A DNA stretch of 59,800 nucleotides. Source: a virus. The notes under the pieces are model-generated. The model was not told where the DNA came from. It made no database searches and saw only the letters and a list, made by a program, of their open reading frames with translations. Below are positions 14,184 to 22,184 of this stretch, piece by piece. The stretch spans positions 1-59,800 of the IMG/VR virus record IMGVR_UViG_3300044731_000564. One strand, written 5' to 3'. Positions within the stretch are counted from its first letter, which is position 1. Each line of letters opens with the position of its first letter. The translations under genes and the position numbers were made by a program.

Positions 14184-15072
14184 GTACGGTAATTAACCAC
14201 AAATGCTCATTCGGAGAACTGAACCTTTTTCTTTTCTTTTTTTTGAGCGATGGCAAAAATAATTTTGAAAAAATTAAATAGATTTATGAAGTATATGGGA
14301 AGTAAGGCACGATTTGCCAAAGAAATATTACCAATAACATTGCAAGGCAGAAAGCCAAACCAATATTATGTAGAGCCATTTGTAGGTGGTTGCAATATTA
14401 TGGATAAAGTGAAAGGCAATAGAATTGGTGCTGATAGCAATAAATACCTAATTGCATTATGGAAAGGATTACAAGATGGTAGAGAATTGATAATGGAAAT
14501 ATCAAAAGAACTTTATAGTCAGGCAAGAAACGAATATAATAACCGAACAAATATAAAGTTTGATGATTTTGAACTTGGTTGGATTGGCTTTATGGGTGGA
14601 TTTAATGGTAGATTTTATGGTGGTGGATATAGTGGAACACACGGAAGTAGAAACTATGTTGCTGAACAAATAAGAAACACCTTAAAGCAAAGAGAACTGA
14701 TAAAAGATGTTGATTTTTACAACTGCAATTATTCTGAATTAGAAATACCAAATGAAAGTATTATCTATTGTGATATTCCGTATCAAGGTACAAAAGAATA
14801 TGATACAAAGGATAAGTTTAATCACACTTTATTTTGGGATTGGTGCAGAAAAAAGAGTGCTGAAGGACACGAAGTTTATGTAAGCGAATATAATGCACCT
14901 TATGACTTTGAGTGTATTTGGGAAAAGAAAATAAATGTATCAATTAGCCCAAATAAGACTTTACAGCAAACTGAAAAACTCTTTGTTTTAAAAAGCGAAG
15001 GGAAAAAAAGAAAAGAAAAAGATTTAACGCAGAAAACTCTATTCGGAGATGGAATGTAGTATTACTGCTAAC
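14174..15072 (+). mobile_element. Integron-cassette-like unit carrying a DNA methylase
   Basis: GTTAGCAGTA (14174-14183) and its exact reverse complement TACTGCTAAC (15063-15072) bracket the methylase gene. As in unit 1, the first bases of the unit are complementary to the inverse core just after the gene's stop, a rule for true integron cassettes. No integron integrase is in the window, so it would have been delivered from elsewhere. Confidence 0.45.
14250..15059 (+). CDS. DNA adenine methylase, D12 class
   Basis: A 269-residue protein of the Dam/DpnM type. KYMGSKARFAKEIL (about 14-27) is the characteristic start; YVEPFVGGCNIMDKV (about 39-53) is the SAM-binding motif I; YCDIPYQGTKEY (about 172-183) is the catalytic motif IV in the DxPY form. 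It would methylate adenine in a short site, protecting phage DNA from restriction or marking replication. An ATG at 14286 (MKYMGSK) would give the more usual family start; the longer form adds 12 basic residues. The gene sits in the cassette-like unit, so it is probably acquired. Confidence 0.85.
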   Translation: MAKIILKKLNRFMKYMGSKARFAKEILPITLQGRKPNQYYVEPFVGGCNIMDKVKGNRIGADSNKYLIALWKGLQDGRELIMEISKELYSQARNEYNNRTNIKFDDFELGWIGFMGGFNGRFYGGGYSGTHGSRNYVAEQIRNTLKQRELIKDVDFYNCNYSELEIPNESIIYCDIPYQGTKEYDTKDKFNHTLFWDWCRKKSAEGHEVYVSEYNAPYDFECIWEKKINVSISPNKTLQQTEKLFVLKSEGKKRKEKDLTQKTLFGDGM

Positions 15073-15121
15073 TACCGAGTTTGCGCATACAATTTAGTGT
15101 AACTAATTAATAATCAAAACA

Positions 15122-15361
15122 ATGAATAATAAATTAAACGACATTCAAAACGATATTTGTACAGTTATACAAAATGGTGTACATAATAGTGAAATAGTAA
15201 AAACCATTGAAATAACAGGCAACTATTTGAACGCTCAAACAATAAGTAATTGGGCTAAAGAAAAAGGTATTGATTACACAAATGCTAAATACAGAATCAA
15301 AAGAGATAACTTAGAAACATTTGAATTATGGGGAGTTAAATTTGTAATAGACAACGACTAA
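15122..15361 (+). CDS. Hypothetical protein
   Basis: A 79-residue protein. ETGNYLNAQTISNWAKEKGIDYTNAKYRIKRDNL-like spacing suggests a helix-turn-helix-sized fold, but no recognised family motif is present. First gene after the cassette block, with an A-rich leader. Confidence 0.6.
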   Translation: MNNKLNDIQNDICTVIQNGVHNSEIVKTIEITGNYLNAQTISNWAKEKGIDYTNAKYRIKRDNLETFELWGVKFVIDND

Positions 15362-15370
15362 AAAAATATT

Positions 15371-15661
15371 ATGTCAATATATAAATCAACAAAAAACATA
15401 TTACAGAAGTTAGGTAAACACGCTCCTAATGAGGTAATAATACTTCATGTTTTAAGAGATACTAAGGAGTGGTTCACAAGAGATTATCTAATAGACTATG
15501 TAAATAATCATAAAGGTAAAACATCAACGGGAACTGCAATATCATGTGCCTTAACAAATCTTCTATATGAAAAAAAGATTATACGCTCAAAGAACACTAA
15601 GACTTATAGAGGTGGTAGGGGAAACGCAATATATAAATACAAAATAAATGAGCAACCTTAA
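15371..15661 (+). CDS. Winged-helix-like protein
   Basis: A 96-residue basic protein. Helices (NEVIILHVLRDTKEWFTRDYLIDYVNNH, then TSTGTAISCALTNLLYEKKIIRS) followed by a wing-like basic hairpin (YRGGRGNAIYKYKI) suggest a winged helix-turn-helix DNA-binding fold. It overlaps the next gene by 14 bp. It could regulate nearby genes; the target is unknown. Confidence 0.55.
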   Translation: MSIYKSTKNILQKLGKHAPNEVIILHVLRDTKEWFTRDYLIDYVNNHKGKTSTGTAISCALTNLLYEKKIIRSKNTKTYRGGRGNAIYKYKINEQP

Positions 15662-15866
15662 AACACCACTAAGCGCAAAGGATATAGCAAAGTCTAACTT
15701 TAAACAGTTTGAACTATTACCTAAACACTATCAAGAGGATATTACTAAAAGTATCAACCTTGCAAGGAAAGATATATTGTTAGATGTATTAGACTTAATT
15801 AAAAAAGATACAGAGCCTATACAATTAAGAGTTATATTGTGGGATATAATGGATGCTATAAAATGA
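15648..15866 (+). CDS. Hypothetical protein
   Basis: A 72-residue helical protein (LSAKDIAKSNFKQFELLPKHYQEDITKSINLARKDILLDVLDLIKK). Overlaps both neighbours, the following one in ATGA. Function unknown. Confidence 0.6.
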   Translation: MSNLKTPLSAKDIAKSNFKQFELLPKHYQEDITKSINLARKDILLDVLDLIKKDTEPIQLRVILWDIMDAIK

Positions 15867-16288
15867 GAGAGTTCAGACCCGACCCGAAGCCAATAAAAAA
15901 AGAGAAAGTAACCGATAAGAATTATTGGAGCAAGATAAGACTTAAAAGTGCCAAGAAGAAAGGTATCGCAAAACAAGATACTAATACATTAGACGAAATA
16001 TTCTACAACGAAATTTGGCAATCAAAACCACATATCTGCATAGAGTGTAGAAAGGAATTAACTGTTTCATGTGAAACTGACGATAGCGATTTTACCTTTC
16101 AGATTAGATTCTATATGCACCATATTTTGTGTAAACGAAAATATAGTCAATTTAGGCATGATGAAAGAAATATAGCTATGCTATGTTATACTTGTCATGG
16201 AAAAGCAGAATCAGCAATATCATACCCCAAAATGAATTGCTATAATCAGTTAGAAGATATTAAAAAACAATTGCTTAACTTTGCTTAG
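15863..16288 (+). CDS. HNH endonuclease
   Basis: A 141-residue protein starting at ATG 15863 in an ATGA overlap. The N-terminus is basic (FRPDPKPIKKEKVTDKNYWSKIRLKSAKKKG). CIECRKEL and CYTCHGKAE provide the two zinc-ligand pairs, and YMHHILCKRKYSQFRHDERNIAMLC gives the His-His...Asn core of an HNH nuclease. The basic NinG-like N-terminus could indicate a recombination role. It lies immediately before the fibre genes, so a packaging or recombination function are both possible. Confidence 0.75.
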   Translation: MREFRPDPKPIKKEKVTDKNYWSKIRLKSAKKKGIAKQDTNTLDEIFYNEIWQSKPHICIECRKELTVSCETDDSDFTFQIRFYMHHILCKRKYSQFRHDERNIAMLCYTCHGKAESAISYPKMNCYNQLEDIKKQLLNFA

Positions 16289-16303
16289 TAAAATACTATT
16301 TTA

Positions 16304-17974
16304 TTGGCAAATTTATTTCTACCTTATAATGATACAAAGCCATATAAACTATATGATGGTATTCTATTTCCAAGAAATATAAATAGTGGTAAGTATATAT
16401 GTATAATAGACACTAATAGAGGTGAAAGTCCAACTACAAAACCTTCTAAGTGGTTGCAATTAAACGCAATAGGTAGTGGTACTGTAACAAGTGTTGCAGC
16501 AAGTATAAGTGGCGCATTATCAGTTTCGGGAAGCCCAATTACAACGACAGGAACACTTGCTTTTACATGGACAGGAACTAATGCACAAGTAGTTTTAGGA
16601 GATGGAACTTTAGGTAGTGTTTCGGGGGGCGGAACTGTAACAAGCATTGCAACGGCAGGACTTATAAGCGGTGGAAACCCTACGCCAATTACATCAAGCG
16701 GAACAATAACAACTTCCATGAATACCAACAAACTTGTCGGTAGAGGAACGGCAGGAGTAGGTATTATGGAGGAAATTACACTTGGAACTAATTTATCTTT
16801 AAGTGGTACTACTTTAAATGCAACAGGAGGAAGTGGCACAGTAACATCGGTTAACTCGGGTATCAATATCAATGTTGATAACACCAATCCTGCTGCACCG
16901 ATTATCAACTCATTATCTGATAGATATAAGACATCATCAGTAACTTCTAATTCTGTCAGCAATGGCTCAAAGTCATTTACTGTCGATTTGAATTTAAGCT
17001 ACATTCCATTGCAAGAGATATTAGTTGTTTATAATCCTTCAAATCATATGCATGGCGAAGTGACAAGTTATAATTCTGCAACAGGTGCTTTGGTAGTTGA
17101 CATTAAAACACATACAGGAAGCGGAACTTATACATCATGGGTATTAAATCTTGATGGTACACCTGTCGATGCTTTAACAGGAAGTGGAACTACTAATGAG
17201 ATTGCATACTTCACAGGAGCGAAGACATTGAGTTCATTAGCAGTTGCAACATATCCTTCATTGACCGAGTTGAGCTATGTCAAAGGTGTTTCAAGTGCAA
17301 TACAAACGCAGATAAATGGCAAACTTTCTTCAACACTTGCTAATACAAACATATTTGTAGGAAATGCATCTAATATAGCTACTGCTGTGGCTATGTCAAG
17401 TGATGCTACAATAGCTAATACAGGTGCATTAACAATAGCAAATAACGCTGTTACTTATGCTAAAATGCAATCTGTTTCAACAACTTCAAGATTACTTGGT
17501 TCAAGTTCTACTACTACACCTGTTCAAGAGATAACACTTGGTACTAATCTATCAATGTCAGGCACTACGCTTAACGCAACAGGTGGTAGTAATGCAGGTT
17601 CAATCTCAATAACAATAAGTGGTTTTGGTGGAGTTATTTCAATAGGTCAAGTAGGTGGTTTTATGACTATACCTTTCAATGGAACAATAACAGGTTGGAT
17701 AATTTCATCAGTAGATTCAACAGGCGCAGCTTTAAGTGGTAGTTGTGTAATAGGTACTTATAAAGATACTTATGCAAATTTTCCTCCAACATCGGGTGAT
17801 GAAATATTTACTGACAAACCAACATTAACAGCACAATCTAAAAACCAAAATTTAGCACCTGCATTTATAGGAGCAGGAGCAACAGTAACATCGGGAGATA
17901 TGGTAGGTTTTTATGTAATTTCTTGTTCTACTTGCACTTTAATTAATTTAACTTTATTAATAACAAAATCTTAA
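16304..17974 (+). CDS. Repeat-containing tail/head fibre protein
   Basis: A 556-residue protein with a TTG start (16304); no in-frame ATG lies nearby upstream. The N-terminal 50 residues (LFLPYNDTKPYKLYDGILF...) may be the virion-attachment end. Residues about 60-190 and 380-440 hold the Ser/Thr/Gly-rich repeats typical of phage fibres: GTVTSVAAS, GTVTSIATAG, GTVTSVNSG, and EITLGTNLSLSGTTLNATGG twice (second copy with SM for SL). The C-terminal 120 residues are a non-repetitive beta domain, probably the host-binding tip. Adjacent to the lysis cassette, as often seen for fibre genes. Confidence 0.75.
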   Translation: MANLFLPYNDTKPYKLYDGILFPRNINSGKYICIIDTNRGESPTTKPSKWLQLNAIGSGTVTSVAASISGALSVSGSPITTTGTLAFTWTGTNAQVVLGDGTLGSVSGGGTVTSIATAGLISGGNPTPITSSGTITTSMNTNKLVGRGTAGVGIMEEITLGTNLSLSGTTLNATGGSGTVTSVNSGININVDNTNPAAPIINSLSDRYKTSSVTSNSVSNGSKSFTVDLNLSYIPLQEILVVYNPSNHMHGEVTSYNSATGALVVDIKTHTGSGTYTSWVLNLDGTPVDALTGSGTTNEIAYFTGAKTLSSLAVATYPSLTELSYVKGVSSAIQTQINGKLSSTLANTNIFVGNASNIATAVAMSSDATIANTGALTIANNAVTYAKMQSVSTTSRLLGSSSTTTPVQEITLGTNLSMSGTTLNATGGSNAGSISITISGFGGVISIGQVGGFMTIPFNGTITGWIISSVDSTGAALSGSCVIGTYKDTYANFPPTSGDEIFTDKPTLTAQSKNQNLAPAFIGAGATVTSGDMVGFYVISCSTCTLINLTLLITKS

Positions 17975-17977
17975 AAT

Positions 17978-18496
17978 ATGCCTACAAAAGCATTTATACT
18001 AACTAAAGAAAAAAGAAACTCTAATACAATTGTAACCTTAGTTAAGTATGATTATACAGGTTCTTTTGTTGGGACTACAACAGTTGAAGTTGTACACCCT
18101 GCACCTATATCAACAATAGAACAAATTACATCTAACATTACTAACAGAGGAGCAAGTGAACTTGTTAAATTACAATCAGGTGTTAAGATTAATAATATCA
18201 TTACAACACTAATACCAAAATTTAATGTAGTTAATGTTGTTAGTGCAGACTTGCAATACACTATCTTAAATGCAACAAAGATTAGTGAGGAATTATTACA
18301 AGTTTCAGTATTGTTTGAAATTAATAGCCCAACAGTTATTTCAGAAAATAAAAATATAATTCTATCAAGACCACAAGTGGAGAATGATGTAACAGTTACA
18401 TTAGTAAACACATTAACAGCATTACAAACAGAAGTAGTTAATGAGATAGATATAGATAACTTATTACCTTTGATACCAACAGAATTTGATATTTAA
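17978..18496 (+). CDS. Virion-associated hypothetical protein
   Basis: A 172-residue beta-rich, Val/Thr/Ile-rich protein (MPTKAFILTKEKRNSNTIVTLVKYDYTGSFVGTTTV...). It lies between two fibre-type genes with only 2-3 bp gaps, so it is probably a fibre accessory or adaptor. No family recognised. Confidence 0.55.
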   Translation: MPTKAFILTKEKRNSNTIVTLVKYDYTGSFVGTTTVEVVHPAPISTIEQITSNITNRGASELVKLQSGVKINNIITTLIPKFNVVNVVSADLQYTILNATKISEELLQVSVLFEINSPTVISENKNIILSRPQVENDVTVTLVNTLTALQTEVVNEIDIDNLLPLIPTEFDI

Positions 18497-18498
18497 CT

Positions 18499-20142
18499 AT
18501 GGCACATTATTGGGTAGGTGGAACAGCAAATTGGGATGGAGTATCGGTTGGTAAATGGGCTCCAACAAGTGGGGCAGCACCTTCGCTTGGGAATCCTACA
18601 ACAGCCGATGATGTTTACTTTGATAATAATAGTGGTGTAGTCACAGTAACTGTTGTTGGTTCAGGAGTTCCTATATCGGTTAATTGTAAAAGTTTAAATT
18701 TTATTAGTGGTTCGGGTTCTTTTGCAGGTACATTTAACACAGCAGCAGCAGTTACTATGAACGTGAATATAGCAGGTGTTGCAGGAGCAAATGTAACATT
18801 AAGTGCAAGTGCTACATATACAGGTTCAGGAGCAACACTTACAATATTTGGTAGCACAAGTACATTAACAGCTAATGGTATGACATGGGCAGCAAATGTT
18901 AATTTTAGAAGGTTGGTTTACACAATTACAGGAAATTGGACTACGGCAGGGTTAACTACATTCTCACTTAGTTCAGGAAGTACAACCACATTAACAGGAG
19001 ATGAATATATTTCTAATGGAGGAATAACATGGTCAAATACTAATACTAATGGAACAACTAATATAAGGTCAACAGGAGGTACAAATCAATCTACAAATAA
19101 TACAGGAGTATCTAATAGTTTCTTCTTTGATGGTAATTCTACTTTAGGTACTATGGTTTTTTTTCCAAGAAGCAGTGGCAATACAATACAATGGGTTAGT
19201 GGAACAATAACAGTAACAGGCGGCACTACTCAAACATTTTCTACAAGTGTTTCGGGGTTAATGACAATAAGTACAGGGTCTAATGTGGTATTTAATACAG
19301 TTATTATGAACGCTATACTCGGAAGGATGATTTTTGGTGCTGACTTCTATAATTCAGGTAGTTTAACATTAGGACAAAACGCTCAAACTTGTTCTTTAGG
19401 TACAAATGCTTATACTATTTATTCGGGAGGCGCATTAATAATTACAGCAGGTTGTAATGGTGTTGCAGGTACAACAGGGGTAAGCATGAACAGTACATCA
19501 AGTGTAGCATTAACACATAACAACGTAGGAACTTCCTTCCCTTTAATATTTAATTCGGGTGCAAACAATATAACTATTACTAATGGAGCAGTATTTACAA
19601 GAACAGGTGGTTCAATAACATATACAAGTGGGAATATAGTAACAACAAATACTACACTTGCCTTATCAACAGCAGCATCACCCTTTACTTTAAATACAAG
19701 TGGTATGTCTTGGAATAATGTATCATTTGCAGGTACTTTAACTTATACAATAAGTTCAGCATTAAGTGTTTTAGCTACCTTAACAATTTCGGGTAGTGTT
19801 ACTTTTGATGGAACGGCAGGTTGGACTTGCGCTAATTTATATTGTGTTACGGCAGGTCTTACAATTACACTTAAAGAAGCAATTACTTATAGAACTACTG
19901 CTTCTGCAATATTAACAGGCACAGCAGCATCACCAATTATATACAAATCTTCATCAACTTCTGTAAGAGCAATTTGGTACTTAGACAATGGAGCAACACA
20001 AGATGTAAGTTTTGTAAACGGACAATGGCAAGATGCTTCATTAGGTCAAACTATTTGGTCATTTAAAGGGGTATTAACAAGTACAATCAATTGGAGTTTA
20101 GGCACTAAGCCTCAAACAATGGGATATATAACAATCAATTAA
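18499..20142 (+). CDS. Beta-rich adhesin-like fibre protein
   Basis: A 547-residue protein. The start AHYWVGGTANWDGVSVGKWA with TADDVYFDNNSG is a recurrent N-terminus of phage and surface proteins built of beta-solenoid or sandwich repeats. The remainder is Thr/Ser/Gly/Asn-rich with regular short strands (LTISGSVTFDGTAGW-type units), consistent with a beta-helix. Likely a receptor-binding fibre or decoration. No enzymatic motif is visible. Confidence 0.65.
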   Translation: MAHYWVGGTANWDGVSVGKWAPTSGAAPSLGNPTTADDVYFDNNSGVVTVTVVGSGVPISVNCKSLNFISGSGSFAGTFNTAAAVTMNVNIAGVAGANVTLSASATYTGSGATLTIFGSTSTLTANGMTWAANVNFRRLVYTITGNWTTAGLTTFSLSSGSTTTLTGDEYISNGGITWSNTNTNGTTNIRSTGGTNQSTNNTGVSNSFFFDGNSTLGTMVFFPRSSGNTIQWVSGTITVTGGTTQTFSTSVSGLMTISTGSNVVFNTVIMNAILGRMIFGADFYNSGSLTLGQNAQTCSLGTNAYTIYSGGALIITAGCNGVAGTTGVSMNSTSSVALTHNNVGTSFPLIFNSGANNITITNGAVFTRTGGSITYTSGNIVTTNTTLALSTAASPFTLNTSGMSWNNVSFAGTLTYTISSALSVLATLTISGSVTFDGTAGWTCANLYCVTAGLTITLKEAITYRTTASAILTGTAASPIIYKSSSTSVRAIWYLDNGATQDVSFVNGQWQDASLGQTIWSFKGVLTSTINWSLGTKPQTMGYITIN

Positions 20143-20148
20143 ATTTAC

Positions 20149-20156
20149 TAAATTTG
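20149..20156 (+). promoter_or_regulatory. Bacteroidota-type -7 box (TAAATTTG) before the lysis operon
   Basis: TAAATTTG is an exact TAnnTTTG match and stands 5 nt before the ATG at 20161, giving TTTGCATTATG, the same 11-mer as at 207-217. No TTG is visible at the usual -33 distance. It implies a leaderless transcript for the lysis operon. Confidence 0.55.
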
Positions 20157-20160
20157 CATT

Positions 20161-20445
20161 ATGATTTTAAACTTAAATTTCAAGCCGAAAGACTTAAACG
20201 GTAATATTTTAGAGGCGTGGGATGTATGTGGTGAATTTATCGCATCTGCGCTTATATCTATGCCCGATAAAAACCCAACTAAAATAGTTGAGTTGGCTAA
20301 GAAATGTAAGTCAAAGGAAGAATTTGAAGTATCATTAGAGGACATTACCTTTTTAAGAGAGTTCAATAAAAATCAAACAAGTTACTATGTTTTAGTTCAA
20401 GCAGAAATAGATAACGCTATTTTAATGGCAATAAACAAAGAGTAA
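20161..20445 (+). CDS. Hypothetical protein at head of lysis operon
   Basis: A 94-residue mostly helical, soluble protein (MILNLNFKPKDLNGNILEAWDVCGEFIASALISMPD...). It begins directly after a promoter box and ends 0 bp before the next start (TAA-ATG). No family recognised; its position suggests a lysis-timing or fibre-assembly role, which is only a guess. Confidence 0.6.
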   Translation: MILNLNFKPKDLNGNILEAWDVCGEFIASALISMPDKNPTKIVELAKKCKSKEEFEVSLEDITFLREFNKNQTSYYVLVQAEIDNAILMAINKE

Positions 20446-20736
20446 ATGGAAGAACACAACTTACCTTACAGAGTAATTGCATTTGCATTTGCGAGTGTAG
20501 TTTATATGTTTAAGTCAATGGGTATAGATGTTGATACTTTAGACGCATCTCAAATGCAACAATGGATTGAAAATAGAAATGAATTGATAAAACAAGTTGA
20601 TACGGGTTGGGGTATTACTATTCATATAGTAGAGGCAGTTTGTGTTGGTTTTACAGCATCTATATTAGCACCATTTGGTAAGCATATAGGCGAAAAGTTT
20701 TTAAAGTTTTTTAAGAAAAAAGGTATTGTAAAATGA
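20446..20736 (+). CDS. Holin candidate
   Basis: A 96-residue protein with two hydrophobic segments (about 8-22, VIAFAFASVVYMFK, and about 60-80, IHIVEAVCVGFTASILAPFG) and a strongly basic C-terminus (KHIGEKFLKFFKKKGIVK). Size, two-helix topology and charged tail suit a class II holin. It is followed by another membrane protein, the endolysin and a spanin, each overlapping. The function is inferred from this context. Confidence 0.6.
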   Translation: MEEHNLPYRVIAFAFASVVYMFKSMGIDVDTLDASQMQQWIENRNELIKQVDTGWGITIHIVEAVCVGFTASILAPFGKHIGEKFLKFFKKKGIVK

Positions 20737-21098
20737 TTGAATTTATAAAAAGTATAAACAGAAGAATAAAGATATATCCCGAAATATGGGGATTGCCTTT
20801 TGCTATTGCTTTGTTTTTTTTATCATCACCTATAATTAGGTACTTCGATAAAACGGCAGGGGTATTTGATATAGGAGTTTTGCAAGTTATATTCTTGCTT
20901 ATAATTATAACATTGTGTATTAATAGTCTATCATTCTTTGGTATAGAGTTCAATTTCAGTTCAGTATTCAATACTTATGTAAACTTTGAAGAAGATATAT
21001 GGAAAAACTTAACCGCATGGCAAAAGGCTATATTCTTTCTTGTATTATATTGTTGCTTATTCCTATCTATGGCTATTCTTTGCCTTGCGATAGTATAG
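20733..21098 (+). CDS. Lysis-cassette membrane protein (holin or antiholin candidate)
   Basis: A 121-residue protein with three probable transmembrane segments (WGLPFAIALFFLSS; VLQVIFLLIIITLCINSL; IFFLVLYCCLFLSMAILCLAIV). It overlaps the preceding gene in ATGA, and its last 100 bp overlap the endolysin signal-peptide region in another frame. It is either the true holin or a partner of the gene at 20446. Confidence 0.55.
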   Translation: MIEFIKSINRRIKIYPEIWGLPFAIALFFLSSPIIRYFDKTAGVFDIGVLQVIFLLIIITLCINSLSFFGIEFNFSSVFNTYVNFEEDIWKNLTAWQKAIFFLVLYCCLFLSMAILCLAIV

Positions 21099-21601
21099 TT
21101 TCTAATGAGGTAATAGTTGATAGAAATTGTATAATAGAAACAGCCGAAAAGGAAATAGGAGTAAAGGAACTAAGCAATAGGAATGATGGTAAAAGAGTTG
21201 AAGAATATTTAGCTACTACTAATTTAGGTGGTGGGTACGCTTGGTGTGCTGCATTTATAAAGTGGGTTTATATGAAGTGCGGATATTCAGTACCCTATGC
21301 AACGGCTTATAGCCCTACTTGGTTTAATAAGTCAAATACAATTTATACTAAAGGAATAAACAAAGAAGAAGATGTATCTATTAAGTCAGGGTATGTATTC
21401 GGTATTTGGTTTGCAGATAAGAACAGAATAGCACACGTAGGAATTATATACGAATGGAAAGCCGATAGTAATTACGTTGTTACAATAGAGGGTAACACTA
21501 ACGATAAATATTCAGTAGAAGAACAAGTAAACAGAGATGGAGAAGGAGTATATAAAAAGAAAAGACTTAAATCACAAATTTATAAAATAGCAAAGCCATG
21601 A
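20999..21601 (+). CDS. Endolysin, CHAP/NlpC-like amidase with signal peptide
   Basis: A 200-residue exported lysin. Residues 1-30 form a signal peptide or signal-anchor (NRMAKGYILSCIILLLIPIYGYS). The catalytic domain has GGGYAWCAAFIKW with the nucleophile Cys at about 83, RIAHVGIIYEW with the His at about 146, and VVTIEGNTND, the order of CHAP-type peptidoglycan amidases or endopeptidases. With its own signal it may reach the periplasm through Sec, with the membrane proteins upstream controlling timing. It starts inside the preceding gene. Confidence 0.8.
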   Translation: MEKLNRMAKGYILSCIILLLIPIYGYSLPCDSIVSNEVIVDRNCIIETAEKEIGVKELSNRNDGKRVEEYLATTNLGGGYAWCAAFIKWVYMKCGYSVPYATAYSPTWFNKSNTIYTKGINKEEDVSIKSGYVFGIWFADKNRIAHVGIIYEWKADSNYVVTIEGNTNDKYSVEEQVNRDGEGVYKKKRLKSQIYKIAKP

Positions 21602-22119
21602 AATACATAGTATCAATACTAATAGCGATATTGCTTCTATCATCTTGTGCAAGTGAGAAGCAATTAAAGAAAGCAATAAATAAGTACGGACAAAAGGAAA
21701 GTGCAAGGTACTTTCTCAAACACTACAAGGAATACTTTCAGAATAAAGACACATCGTACTACATAGTTAAGTACGATACTATCTACTATTACAACAAGCC
21801 CGATACAATTACTGCAACATTTAATTGCCTTGAAGATAGTTTCCAATATGAGAATGAGAAGATGAAGCTATCAATACGAAAACTTCAAGACAAACTATAC
21901 TATGTATTCGCTACTTGTAAGGGAGATACAATATACATACCCGTTACAGATACAGTCTATGTTTATAAGACAGAATACTATGCACCAACTGTTATAGATG
22001 ATAAAAAGAAGTCATCTTTATTTTCAGTTATAAGAGAGAACCTATGGTATATACTAAGTCTTTTATTTATAATCATACTTACACTTGCATATTTTCTTGG
22101 TAAAAAGAATAAAATATAA
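21598..22119 (+). CDS. Unimolecular spanin candidate (lipoprotein with C-terminal membrane helix)
   Basis: A 173-residue protein. The N-terminus is a lipoprotein signal (IVSILIAILLLSSCAS, lipidated Cys at 17). The middle is a soluble periplasmic stretch with a charged helix (about 85-105) and repeated TIYY/DTVYVYKT strand-like segments. Residues about 150-168 form a transmembrane helix (LWYILSLLFIIILTLAYFLG) with a basic tail. Outer-membrane lipid anchor plus inner-membrane helix in one chain is the architecture of u-spanins such as T1 gp11, which fuse the two membranes after the wall is degraded. It overlaps the endolysin in ATGA. Confidence 0.75.
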   Translation: MKYIVSILIAILLLSSCASEKQLKKAINKYGQKESARYFLKHYKEYFQNKDTSYYIVKYDTIYYYNKPDTITATFNCLEDSFQYENEKMKLSIRKLQDKLYYVFATCKGDTIYIPVTDTVYVYKTEYYAPTVIDDKKKSSLFSVIRENLWYILSLLFIIILTLAYFLGKKNKI

Positions 22120-22155
22120 TATTAAAAAAAATTAACAATTAATAATATAAAGTAT

Positions 22156-22163
22156 TATTTTTG
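22156..22163 (+). promoter_or_regulatory. Bacteroidota-type -7 box (TATTTTTG)
   Basis: TATTTTTG matches TAnnTTTG exactly and lies 22 nt before ATG 22185, after the gap closing the lysis operon. It probably starts transcription of the packaging-region operon. Confidence 0.5.
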
Positions 22164-22184
22164 TCGAAATAGGTAATTACTTCG
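22164..22184 (+). promoter_or_regulatory. Dyad between promoter and start codon
   Basis: TCGAAATAGGTAATTACTTCG begins with TCGAA and ends with the complementary TTCG(A), with a palindromic TAATTA in the middle. It lies between the -7 box at 22156 and ATG 22185. The left half resembles the CATCGAATAGGTTAA element at 10155. It may be an operator. Confidence 0.35.

Noticed and set aside
14250-15059. Insertion sequence carrying the methylase
   Set aside because: The terminal inverted 10-mers could suggest an IS, but there is no transposase and no target-site duplication; the core/inverse-core logic fits a cassette better.
16324-16962. 212-aa minus-strand ORF opposite the fibre gene
   Set aside because: It is a Val/Pro/Leu-rich mirror of the Thr/Gly/Ser repeat codons on the plus strand, a common artefact.
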